From Sabellastarte sp. h YS-2021 (Eukaryota; Annelida; Polychaeta; Sabellida; Sabellidae): 64,000 bases of DNA. The notes below the pieces were generated by a model. It had not been told where the DNA came from, did not search any database, and saw nothing but the letters and a program-made list of their open reading frames with translations. The stretch is taken from contig OZ024931.1 in the NCBI GenBank assembly GCA_964017235.1, forward strand, positions 104,488,221 through 104,552,220, written 5' to 3'. The stretch's first letter is position 1. Every line of letters starts with the position of its first letter. Position numbers and translations under genes: made by a program. Shown one piece after another: positions 35,011 to 46,527 of the stretch.

Positions 35011-35643
35011 GACGGACCTGAATCCAATATATCCCCGACTTTCGTCTGGGGATATAAATATGCAACACAACCATATACAAGGTCATACATCAAGGACTGG
35101 AACAGGCAGAGGTTTTAACTTGAAAATTTTAATTACTTAAATGTAGCTTTTATAAGCTACAAACTTACCATGTGGAACTGAAGGCTGATCTTGGGAGGCT
35201 GCAGGCCCCGGCCAACATCCAAGAAAAATAGACGTGGAACTGAATGCTGAATCCAACCGTCCGGTGGATGGATTACAGCTGAGACTGGAAGAAGTAAGCA
35301 ATTTTTCTTGGCTTTTGAAGTAATAGATAGAATAAATGTTTAGAAATACCAGTCTGAGTCCTGTTTACAGTGCCCCAGTCCCGGAGACCGAGCCTGTAAT
35401 AAGCCAAAAACCAGAAAAGAATGAATGAATGACAGTGCTAAAGACTGTCAGGATGTTTTGATTGGAGGAGAGAAGTGCAGGCTATGCTCATTTAGAGCAG
35501 TAAAAAGCCCCTGGGGCTTAGCCACAGTGAAAACAAGCCCTAAGCTTGAATATCTCATAATTAAAGCCACCCTAAAATGAGATTAAATGACAACTCTAAT
35601 AAGTCCTTAAACATTATACCAATAAACATTGAAAAAAGGATAA

Positions 35644-36914
35644 GCATCAGAGATGCCCGTACCCCACAGCCTGGGAAAATAGTTTTCAACACCACGAGAT
35701 ATAGAAGTAGTCAAACAGTACACAGAATGGGATACTTACAGAGCAGTGTCAGTGTCCAAATAATGTTTAAGTAGAGAAAATAACATCTAAGAGAAATAAA
35801 TTGCATGTACAACAAGACAATTCAGTAAACTAAAAATTATGAAGCTTTAAGACTTCTCCCATTTTGATTTTCATTTGTATGATCGAATTATGGTTTGGAT
35901 GTTTTGTAGATTACCCATACATACAGATGTAGCAATACATGCTTTTATGTGGAATTGGGGCAAAACCTGTGTCTCACTTGATGCAATACCATCTGTTACA
36001 ATGGGAAGTTGCAAAAGTAAAACGGTTAATGAATTCTAATAGGATTTTAACAGTGTTTAATCTACACCAAAAGACACCCAAAGGTGCAACAACCAAGATT
36101 CAAGTAAAAAGACATGAGAGATATAAGAAAGATAAAATAGTATCAGATATGCAAGATCAAAGGTCAAATCCAGGTCACACCATGACATTGCACACATATA
36201 ACCCTTGACCAATGTCCCTACCAAATATCAACTTCCTACACCTTATGGTTTCCAAAATATAGCCCAGACAAGACATTATAGGTCAAGGTCACTACGGCAA
36301 GGTCAAAGGTCAAATCAAGGTCACACCATGACATTTTACATGTACACACCCTAGCCAGTGTCCCTACTAAGTATCAACTTCCTACACCTTACGGTTTCCG
36401 AGATATACCCCGGACAAGATTTTATAGGTCAAGGTCACTACGGCAAGGTCAAAGGTCAAATCCAGGTCACACCATGACATTGCACACCTACACCCCCTAA
36501 TCAATATCCCTACCAAGTATCAACATCCTACACCTTATGGTTTCCGAGATACAGCCCGGACAAGATTTTATAGGTCAAGGTCACTACATCAAGCTCAAAT
36601 CAAGGTCACACCATAACATTGCACACCTACAACCCCGAACCAATGTCCCAACCAAGTATCAACTTCCTACACCTTACGGTTTCCGAGATATAGCCCGGAC
36701 AAGATTTTCAAACTCAAGGTCACTACGGCAAGGTCAAATCAAGGTCAGACCATGACGTTGCACACCTACACCTCCTAACCAATGTCCCTACCAAGTATCA
36801 ACTTCCTACACCTTACGGTTTCTGAGATACAGCCCGGACAAACTTTTTCCCGCCGCCCATCCGGACACCATGGGTGAAAACAATACCCCGACAGCCCTTA
36901 AGGGCTGTGGGGTA
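35644..36914. mobile_element. Hairpin-ended repeat element X, copy 1
   Basis: Starts GCATCAGAGATGCCCGTACC with TACCCCACAGCC at 35660, and ends in a perfect palindrome around CAGCCCTTAAGGGCTG (36884-36914) whose right arm (GGCTGTGGGGTA) is the inverse of the start. A core of about six 110-bp units (36140-36850) is rich in AGGTCA motifs. Inserted in DIRS-D. Confidence 0.75.
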
Positions 36915-37053
36915 AAAACCTTACCCAACATCCTGAGGAGGTAAACATGTACCTAGACATTGGGATTTAGACTCCTGAAGACTTGGTTGTAGACTTGGTT
37001 GTAGCGGATGTGAGTAGTCTGAGGGAAAGGGTTTAGGACTTGTTGTGCCGCCA

Positions 37054-38536
37054 CTACTGGACCCAGATACATATTGTTGTCGTTGTCTGACCAAGGTCTT
37101 TTAGGTAGAAATTTGTAAATGTGTTGTGAGCTTTCCAGTGACAGGCTTGTATGATCTGGTTCCCCGATACCCCACCATAAAAGGCCTTAGAGGCCGCGAA
37201 GGCCTTAATGTCATGCGCTTTAACTTGGACCAAGTCCAAGGCTTGTTGATCTGCTTGCTTGTGACAAAGTAGGATAGTTTGTTTTATCCAGGAAGAGAGT
37301 GTAGCGGGTCTGAGGTATGTCCTTTCTTAAAGGAGATAAAGAGAAGGGATCGAGACCCTCTTAGGTCTTTGGTTCAATCCAAATAGTACCTCAGGGCCTG
37401 TACCGGACACAAGGTCCTGTCTTCTTTGAATTGTCTAACTACAATGGCAGTCAAAGCAGGAATAGTCACCAGAGCACACTTTGAGAACCTTCTCTTGTTA
37501 TTTGGTTTTTTGGCTATGAAATCTGAAGAAGGGAACAAGGCAACCTTTTCCCATTGGCCTAGATTATATACTTTGTTTGCAACCGAGGCATGAATTTCGC
37601 TGCGGCACTTGCCAGAGACCAAAGCTAGCAAGAAAGCAGTTTTGGGAGTAAGATGTTTGAGGTCTGTGTCTTTCATAGGCTCAAAGGGTGCTTTGGTGAG
37701 CTCGTTAAGTACAACAGAAAGGTTTCATTTTGGAAGATTCCTGAACTTTTGGGACGATCCCTGTGAAAACTACTGGAGAGCAACCTGTTAAGGTCTGAGC
37801 TTTGGGAAATATGGTGCCCAGCTGGGCCCAAGGTGTCAACACTGGCTGTCCTGTAACCATCAGTGGTCGAGGGGCACCTGTTTAAATCTTGGTATAGATA
37901 CATAAAAAAGTCTGAGACTTGTTTCACAGATGGAGTGGAGAAATCCACTGAATTTTCTCTGCACCATTTCTCAAATAGGGTCCACTTTGACTTGTAGATG
38001 GTCCTTGTTGATGACCTTTGAGGGGCAGCAATTCTCTCTGCCACCTCCACAGAGAAGCCTTGTTCTTGAAGCTGTCCACTAGACACCAGGTGTGGAGGTT
38101 GAGATGATGTGGATTGCTGTGAAACACAGTTGTGGGACTGTTTGAGAAGAGTTGTTGACACTGGTAGCTGAAGTGGGATCTCTGCTGAGAGCTGCTCTAG
38201 GTCCAAAAACCAGGGCATCCCTGGCCAGCCTGGGGCTATTACAATGATCAGGCAATTGCATTGCCTGATTTTTTGGATCACCCTGTAAAGGAGAGCCGTT
38301 GGAGGGTAAGCATAAGCAGTGAGACCCAACCAGTTTATGTTCAGAGCATCTATGTCCCAAGCATTTTGGTCTGGGACTGAAGACACGTACAGTGGAACTT
38401 TGTGGTTCAGACGAGTGGCAAATAGATCTACATGAGGGGTGAACCACCTGTGACAGATCTGTTTGAACACCTGTGGATGGAGTGACCATTCTGTTGACTG
38501 GACTTGGTTCGACCTAGACAGAAGGTCGGCCATCAC
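37054..38536 (-). pseudogene. DIRS-D tyrosine recombinase, frameshifted
   Basis: A 287-codon frame (37673-38536) begins in the RNase H/recombinase junction and holds QGFSVEVAERIAAPQRSSTR and the N-terminal domain. It continues at 37374-37676 (SGKCRSEIHASV, the first Arg box) and 37054-37239 (VKAHDIKAFAASKAF, ACHWKAHNTFTNFYLKD). The second catalytic Arg (HDIR) is Lys here, which with the two frameshifts suggests a dead enzyme. Confidence 0.82.
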
Positions 38537-38590
38537 ATTCAGACACCCTGGAATGTGGCTGGCTTTTAATGTTATCTGGTAATGATGGCA

Positions 38591-39685
38591 TTAGGTCATG
38601 ATCTTCCACAGGAGAGCGTGCATCTCCGCTGAGTGGGTTCCTCCTTGTTTGTTTATGTAGGCTACTACTGTTGAGTTGTCCGTAGCAACCAACACTGTTT
38701 TGTTTTGGCACTGGTCCTTGAAACTTTGCAGGACCAGAGAAACCACCTTCAGTTCTAGAACATTTATGTGTAGTCTTTTTTCCCTGTCTGACCACAGACC
38801 CTTTGTAGAGGTTTGCTCTAAGTGAATGCCCAAACCTTCGTTTGAGGCGTCTGTAAAAGAGTTGGATACTGTGGTCTTTGGGATGAAGGTCTGCACCTTT
38901 CACCATGTTTGTGGGATTCTGCCACCACTCTACGAGTGCTGAAATGGTTTCTGTCCAAGGAAGGAGGCTGTCCAACGACTGAGGATATCTCCAGTGCTCC
39001 TTGAGGTGAAACTGAAAGGGCCTCATGTGAAGGCGTCCCTCTGGGACCATATTGTCTGTTGAGGCGAGCAACCCAATTAGCGACGTCAAACATCTTGCAG
39101 CCAAAACATGTTTTGACTTGAGTTGTAGGATCAATCCTGAAGTTTGGGCCATCTCTCTTGAGTGGGTTTTACAAGGGCTGAATCTAGGTGGTATTCGTAG
39201 CCCACGAACAAAAACAATTGAGCAGCTTTTAGTTTGGATTTCTCCTGATTTATTATCCACCCTAAGGACTGAGTCAGGTCTACCACTGTCTGAGTGTTCA
39301 CTTGTGCCTCTTCCTGAGACTGGGCCCTGAGAAGCCAGTCGTCCAGGTACTGGTGATGTCTGATTCCCCTTGTCAGGGCCATCAGCTTCACTTCTTTTAA
39401 AATCGTTGTAAAGACCTGGGAACCCCCGTGACTTGTGGCAAAACCTTAGGTACTTCCTTGAGTCTTGAGTTTGGGTGGATGGGGATGTGAAGGTAGGCGT
39501 TTGGTAAGTCTATCAATGACACCCCTTCCCCTGGAATCAGAGAGGCCCTGATGGACTCTGGTGTTTCCATTTTGAACCTTTCTAAAAGTAGAAAGGTGTT
39601 GAGCCTGCTTAGGTCTATTACTGACCTCCACCTTTGGTGGGGCTTGGGGACTAGAAACAGGGCCTGAGGCAACTGTAAAAGCCAA
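38591..39685 (-). pseudogene. DIRS-D reverse transcriptase and RNase H, frameshifted
   Basis: RT: ALFLVPKPHQRWRSVIDLSR and PNAYLHIPIHP (39397-39672), then RHHQYLDDWLLRAQSQEE with the YLDD box (39131-39391). RNase H: SFTDASNEGLG, NVLELKVVSL and LVATDNSTVVAYI (38591-38896), giving the Asp, Glu and Asp catalytic residues. Three frames are needed. RT copies the element RNA and RNase H removes the template. Confidence 0.85.
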
Positions 39686-39958
39686 GAGATTTTACATTTC
39701 CACCCTTTCTATTGCCTTCTTTGAGAGAAGAGACTGGATACAAGAGGTTAGAGCTTGTTCTTTGTGAAGGGCTCTTGTTCTTTGTAGGCTGATCGAATCA
39801 GGCGGGCTCTGACCAAATATGTTTTTGAGATGAATGGCAGTACGTAGCCATTGGTGATAATGTTTAATACATTGTCTGAAAATTTGTTTGTTTGTCAGTC
39901 TCTTCTGAAAGAACGGAGGCGACCTCCTACTGGTGAACTGAGGGAGGCTATTAAGGAG

Positions 39959-41788
39959 TCATTGGGGGGAGGGGTTTCCACTCCCTAGTGCCCTAGAATG
40001 GGGTCCAAAACAACCCCTGGAGCCTCTGTTGTTCAATTTCCCCCTAACTGAGGAAAAGGATTGGTTACTGCTTTGTGAGGAGTTGCCCCCATAGGGGCAT
40101 TTCCTGTAGGAGCCTCGTTTCTTACTGTGGGGACCACGAAAGTGCTTATTTTGATAGGGTCCGAAACCCTGTGAATCCTTAGAGGTGCCTTTTTTGAGGA
40201 GGAAGTCTTCTCCCTCATTGACTAGTTGAGACTTGAACAAGGAGGAAGGCCAAAATGGCGAATTTCTCAGTTCTTGACATCTCGTATTCCCTAAATGTGG
40301 TTGTAAGAGGGTCATCTCGGCCTCGTGCCTTAGCAGGTCAGTGTTACCCATAGTGTAGAGTTCCCTCTGGAGTATATTGGCTAGAGATTTGCTTAGGCAG
40401 GCAAGAGCTCTTTGTTGAATAAGAATAGTCTTATTCAAAACCTCAAAATAGTCACAGGCGTTGTCATAACCACGCCTGGCTGCTTTTTCAGGATTGGCAC
40501 ATTTCTGAATCTACCTTTCTGAAGGTAGATTTAAGACTGTGTTGGCACTTCTCCACAGTAGCGTTGCAGGAAGAAGCAGTCTTAGCAAAGGCAGACGTGA
40601 AGTTAATGGTAGAGAGGTTCTGCCTAGCTTGATGTTTCCAGTTCCTTAAGAACTGGTAGGGCAACCTTGCCTATAGGGGCCCCAGATGGTTTGGGAGAGA
40701 TACAGATTTTTGAAAAATCTGTGTTCAACTCTTGAATTTTATCTTCAAAACAAGGCTGTCCCATCTTGTACCACTTTGCAGTGGAGGGAGGGGGTTTAAT
40801 GTATTTACCCACAGGTAAATTAGAGGCCAGGAAGTCCTGCTCAAATGTATCCAAGGCATCTTTGATGTGAGAGCTAAGAGGGAGCATAGATCTAGGGCCT
40901 CTTGGCCTAAGCTCCTGTTGGCATTTTTGGTCATCCAGGCCCAGAACAGAAGTGGAAGACCTGGGCATAGTTTCCCTGGGATCAGGGAGATCAAGAATGT
41001 GCCCGAAGGTCTCAACTTCTTCTACATATTGAGAGGTAAGTCAGCCATAGCTACTTCCCTGTAAAAAAGCGGGCCTGGATCATGTTGTGGTTGGTCTTGT
41101 TCAGAAGGGGCCCTTGGGGGCTTAGAAGACCTTTTCATGTGAACAGAGGACTGATCCTCCTCTGAAGAGAAATATATTTAGCCCAAACCTTGTGTTTTCG
41201 GTTGTCCGCATGCTGTTTGGCTCTAGCCGAACACACCGTGGTTCAGATCTGAGCCATGTTCGGACTGAGCATCTCCGTACCGTGGTGGAAGAGGTGGACC
41301 ATACACGTCCAACTCCATGGCCTCATCCGTGTATTTGGATGGCAAAATATCAGTTTGTTTACTTGTGCCAGGCTTTGAAGCAGAAGTGGAGGTCTGATCC
41401 ACCACCACTTCTTGAGCAGAGTTTTTCATAGACTGCATTTTGTCTCTCAGAGACTTCATAGCTTCAAGCATGGAAGCCTGGAAAACCCCCATTTGTTCCT
41501 GCAGTTGGATGTTAAGTTGAGTACCCAGGGATTTCTCAAGTTTATATTCGATTTTCTATCGTAAAATTGTGCCTAGGGTTGGTAGACAGTTTTTGCTGGA
41601 GTTTTCAAAGACAATGCCTCAAAACGTAAGGGTTGAGGATGTGGAGGGGAGGCAAATAAATTATATGCAGCACCCTCAAGGTCTGTTTGAGATCCAGCAA
41701 AAGACTCCACGTCTTTGTCCCCTACATTTAGGGGTTTATCTTTGCTTGCTTGGTGGGAAGACATTTTTACAGCAATAAATCCATGCAA
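39959..41788 (-). pseudogene. DIRS-D gag, frameshifted
   Basis: Pieces at 41573-41788, 41223-41492 (MGVFQASMLEAMKSLRDKMQ), 40624-40968 (EQDFLASNLPVGKYIKPPPS, GQPCFEDKIQELN) and 39959-40438 (RALACLSKSLANILQRELYT, then a Gly/Ser/Lys-rich tail) line up with the gag of DIRS-E. Shifts and stops separate them. Confidence 0.75.
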
Positions 41789-42621
41789 GCCGAACCGAAA
41801 GACTCACAGACAAAAAAGTTAGGAAATACTTATGCTGTTGAAGTAAAACTTACACAAAATATGGCTAAATAAAAACATCCAACAATACACATATTAAGGC
41901 TGCGACCGAGTGGTCGGTATTCGCGAGTGGAGTCGATTTGGGAAGATCTCGAGTGCTTTCTGGTCCACCCGATCGTCGTTAACTACTATAATATATTATA
42001 TTGTCGTTAACTACTATAATATATTATATTGTCGCCCACTTTATCACGTTTTTTAGGACAACAAAGAATGACAACACTGCAAAATGGCGGAATTATTTGT
42101 ATATTGGGATATTTTATATAATACTCCTCATTTTATAACAATATAGTAAGTTTTGATTACCTTTCACCACTATTTTAATGCTAAGACATCGTTTCCGGAA
42201 ACCACAGTTTTGTTTATGGAGAGGAAAAAACGTGCATACTAAAACATGCGAATACCGAACTGCGAGACGAATTTACGTAGCTCGGGTACCGGGATGGATT
42301 TTAACCACCCGTCACAGCCTTAACACATATACTGCGATATAGAAGAAAATTGCAAATTTAATAAGTAAATTAATTTTTTGTAAGTTAATACCCTATCCAA
42401 TGGACAATTGCTAATCCGGTCGGCGCAGACCGGCCCGTCAAACATCAGAAAAAGACGTCCTGTGTTTCCACCAGCTGGTCGGTCCCAGTACAGTGCACTC
42501 GCCAGGTGACGCATCGTACTTCCTTCCTGTCTAGACAGCCTGACGTCATAGCATATTTTCATTGTCTAAACCTATTAAACCCCTAGTAAGCTGATAGTGG
42601 GGTCGGTTGGAGGATCTTGTG

Positions 42622-42715
42622 TGTCCATTGGATAGGGTATTAAACTTAAATTTAACTTACTTATTAAATTTGCAGTTTTATTGTGTAAATACATCCTATC
42701 CAATGGACAATTGCT
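42622..42715. repeat. DIRS-C internal complementary region
   Basis: TGTCCATTGGATAGGGTATT followed by the inverse of the right end (ATACATCCTATCCAATGGAC), as in DIRS-A. Confidence 0.85.
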
Positions 42716-42949
42716 GAATAACTACCGCTTGGTCGGCGGGTAAGTTACTAGGGACTTAAGTGAACTCATAAACAAACTAACTAAGGAAACCCTTAAGGCC
42801 ATGGTCGGTTACCAGCGGCCGGCTACCCGCGGCTATACCAAAATTGCTCTGAGGTAGGGGAAGAGAGGGATGAGTTCACTCCCATAAGAAGCAGAAATAA
42901 ATCTCTCGAAGGAAGCACGTCACACTTCCAGTGGCACGTTCCACTTCCA

Positions 42950-43735
42950 GTGGCATGTTGATAGGATTTGCTCTATAGAGACTCCCGACTGGAAGGCCTT
43001 AGATGCAGTAAAGGCCCTGACGTCATGCATGGGCCTTAACCTGATGTAAAGAGTGGGCCTCCTGGTCATAGAGCTCATAACATAGGATCACAATCTGCTT
43101 GATCCATGAGGAGATAGTGGCAGGTGAGATGTCTTTGTGGAAGCCTTTCTTGAAGGCAACAAAGACCAACTCCTTATTCTGCCTGAGGTCTGAGGTCCTG
43201 TCCAAATAATAGCGCAATGCTCTGATCGGACAGAGGGACCTGTCAGACTTGAGGGATCTATCCAGAGTTGGGGCCAGGGCTGGCACAACCACTGGGGCCA
43301 CACTGTCTGGACCCTCCATCAACAGCTGGTTCTTGGAAAGAAAGCTGGGTGATGGATACAGGGACACCTTTGACCAGTCAGATTTAAGAGGCCTCTTTAA
43401 TTGGTTCAAAAGGAGCCTTTGTCAACTGGTGCAAACTAGGGAGAGGTTCCAGGAGGGGATTCCCCTCCGACCTATGGGTCTGTCTCAGTGGAAACTATCC
43501 AGGAGATGGGTGAGATTTTCCTCTTTGCTGATATTAATGGGTGAGTTTCCCAGTTTATAAGCAATGGCTGACCTGTAACCATCAATGGTGCTGGGCTGTA
43601 ATTTCCTGTCCTGAAACAGGTACATAAGGAAGTCAGCAACTGACTTTACAGGGGGTGCCCAGAAGTCCACCTGATTGGTGATGCACCACTTTGTACAAGT
43701 GGTCCACTTTGCCTCAAAGACTGATCTGGTTGTTT
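42950..43735 (-). pseudogene. DIRS-C tyrosine recombinase, frameshifted at active site
   Basis: The frame at 43023-43409 matches DIRS-B (LYPSPSFLSKNQLLMEGPDS onward) to HQVKAHA. There an extra GCAT at 43027-43031 breaks the His-x-x-Arg box; the rest continues in another frame (about 42950-43020). The N-terminal half (43485-43670) is in a third frame. Confidence 0.82.
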
Positions 43736-43877
43736 TCGAGATGCCACTGTATAGGTCTCATATGCAGTCAACCTAGGTGAACTTGTTTCTCTGTGGCTGT
43801 TAGCACACCTATCAAGGACATAATTGCCAGACCGGATTTTTTCCTGAAGGTTCTGCCAAGGTTCTGTCCGGTGTGGG

Positions 43878-44413
43878 TCAGACCTGACCGGACTTGAGGT
43901 CGAACTGACAACCTACAGAGTCAAAAACCTGCTTGGGTTCCAGTTCTGATTTTTCTAAGTTCACCAGCCAACCTAGTTGACACATTTTTACTAGATCTTG
44001 TGTATGCTGGAGAAAAGCGTGGTGGGATCTGGCCCTCATCAACCAGTCGTCTAGGTATTGGTGGATCCTTATACCCTTGTGTATGACCATCAGTTTTACC
44101 TCCTTTGCTATCACAGTGAACTCCATGGGTGCTGTGGACAAACCGAATGGCAGAGCCTTGAACTGGTATGTCCGACTCTATACATGAAATCTCATATATT
44201 TCCTGGACTGTTCCTGTATTGGTATATGGAAGCAGGCATCCCTGAAGTCTATTGAGGTAACCCACTCCCCTTGTTGGAGGGATGTCCTGATGGTTTCCGG
44301 TGTCTCCATTTTGAATTTTTCCGCCTGGAGGAAAAGATTTAGTTTGCTGAGATCTAGTGTAGGTCTTCATTTGTTGTTGGGTTCTGGCAATAGAAATAGT
44401 CGGTTGAAAAATA
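43878..44413 (-). pseudogene. DIRS-C reverse transcriptase fragment
   Basis: MSTAPMEFTVIAKEVKLMVI, then RIHQYLDDWLMRARSHHAF, carries the YLDD box. Upstream sequence is cut by repeat element X at 44414. Confidence 0.82.
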
Positions 44414-45590
44414 GCATCAGAGATGCCCGTACCCCACAGCCTGGGAAAATAGTTTTCAACACCATGAGATATAGAAGTAGTGAAACAGTATACAGATTGG
44501 GATACTTTCAGAGCAGTGTCAGAGTCCAAATAATGTTTAAGTAGAGAAAATAACATCTAAAAGAAATTGCATGTAAAGAATAAGTATTAAAACAAAACAA
44601 TTCAGTAAACTAAAAATTATGAAGCTTTAAGACTTCTCCCATTTTGATTTTCATTTGTATGGTCGAATTATGGTTTGGATGTTTTGAATATTACCCATAC
44701 ATACAGATGTAGCAATACATGCTTTTATGTGGAATTGGGGCAAAACCTGTGTCTCACTTGATGCAATACCATCTGTTACAATGGGAAGTTGCAAAAGTAA
44801 AACAGTTAATGGCTTCTAATTTGACTTTAACAGTGCTTAATCTACACCAAAAGACACCCAAAGGTGCAACAACCAAGATTCAAGTAAAAAGATATAAGAG
44901 AGATATAGGAGAGATAAATAGTATCAGATATCTTCGTAAAGACATAAAATAGCATCAGATATGCAAGATCAAAGGTCAAATCCAGGTCACACCATGACGT
45001 AGCACACATATAACCCTTGACCAATCTCCCTACCAAATATCAACTTCCTACACCTTATCGTTTCCAAAATATAGCCCAGACAAGGCATTATAGGTCAAGG
45101 TCACTACGGCAAGGTCAAATCAAGGTCACACCATGACATTTTATATCTACACATCCTAGCCAATGTCCCTACTCAGTATCAACTTCCTACACCTTACCGT
45201 TTCCGAGATATAGCCCGGACAAGATTTTATAGGTCAAGGTCACTACGGCAAGGTCAAAGGTCAAGTCAAGGTACCATGACGTTGCACACCTACACCCCCT
45301 AACCAATGTCCCTACCAAGTATCAACTTCCTACACCTTACAGTATCCGAGATATAGTCCGGACAAGATTTTATAGGTCAAGGTTACTACGGCAAGGTCAA
45401 AGGTTAAATCAAGGTCAGACCATGACGTTGCACACCTACACCCCCTAGCCAACATCCCTACGAAGTATCAACTTCCTACACCTTACAGTTTCCGAGATAT
45501 AGCCCGGACAAGATTTTAGAGGTCAAGGTCACTACGGCAAGGTCAAAGGTCAAATCAAGGTCACACCATGATGTTGCACACCTACACCCA
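44414..45590. mobile_element. Repeat element X, copy 2 (3' truncated)
   Basis: Same start (GCATCAGAGATGCCCGTACC) and same order as copy 1, with about five 110-bp AGGTCA-rich units (44970-45590). The terminal hairpin present in copy 1 is missing. Inserted in DIRS-C RT. Confidence 0.75.
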
Positions 45591-45769
45591 TATTTTAATT
45601 TGTACTCTTTTTGAGGATAATAATAAGAACCTGCTGCCCCAGGACATATTTCTTTCTTTTGTGACTGCCAGGGTGCAGTATGAGCAACTTTTACAACATG
45701 AAAGTTTACACAAGTGTCTATTGTCTGTCTTTGTGTTGAAGTCTGGCTCCCGGCCAGCAGTCCTCTCTA

Positions 45770-46510
45770 TAACTTGTATATACAGTAATTGTCAATTATA
45801 GGATTGCTGGCCCTTGGCTGGTCGTGAAAGATAGCTGGAAGACTTGCTCTTGGGTTTCTTGTAGTGTCCCTTACCAATGTTCTTTTATGCAGGTCTGTCG
45901 CCCTTGTTGTCCGACCTTTTATCCAACTTTTTCTCTGTACATTCATATGGGTGGTACCGACCCTTGCTATGCGAGCTAGCCTGTCCCTTGTTCTCAAAGT
46001 GATCAATTTCTTCTTCTGCCCTGTTAATGACACTGTCCAGAAACAAGGTGGGTATATGCAATGGAGCTGTCCTGAGGGCTGCCACTGTATCCGGCTTGAT
46101 TCCACTCTTGAGATGCTTCAAGTAGGCATCCCTGCATGCCAGTGTCAGATTCCCCATGTAGATGAAGTTAAACTCAGTGAGACGCTCCATAGTCTTGGCT
46201 GCAGCTTGTGTTATACTTGTACTAAAGTCCATGAGAAACTGCAATTCTTCTGTAGCAGAGGACGCCTTGGATGAACCCTAGTTATGGCATCCCTGCATGC
46301 CAGTGTCAGATTCCCCATGGAGATGAAGACAAACTCAGTGAGACGCTCCATAGTCTTGGCTGCAGCTTGTGTTATACTTGTACTAAAGTCCATGAGAAAC
46401 TGCAATTCTTCTGTAGCAGAGGACGCCTTGGATGAACCCTTGCCTTTACTTTCAGTACAGACAGTTTTAAGCTGCTCTTGCATGCTCTGCTGTACCTTAA
46501 AAAGGCACCT
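45770..46510 (-). pseudogene. DIRS-C gag C-terminal part with internal duplication
   Basis: ATEELQFLMDFSTSITQAAA and TMERLTEFNFIYMGNLTLAC match the helical part of the DIRS-B gag. A block of about 160 bp is tandemly duplicated (46123-46279 and 46287-46440), repeating that segment and breaking the frame. The gag N-terminal side lies beyond the insertion at 46528-48202. Confidence 0.75.
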
Positions 46511-46527
46511 GTAAAAAATAGAGGAAT

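Larger units (their letters stand above)
31182..35055. mobile_element. Hairpin-ended element with ~350-bp tandem core
   Basis: Begins near ATATCCCCAGAC (31182; a second candidate TATCCCCAGAC is at 31311). It ends in a near-perfect hairpin at 35029-35055 (ATATCCCCGAC, loop, GTCTGGGGATAT) whose right arm is the inverse of the start. Between lie about eight copies of a 350-bp unit (32300-34850) and a (CGG)n tract (34977-35010). No protein is coded. The build fits non-autonomous Helentron-like elements with satellite cores, but the class is inferred. Confidence 0.6.

Noticed and set aside
34875..35093. Open frame with a run of arginines
   Set aside because: It is a translation of the (CGG)n tract in a non-coding element.
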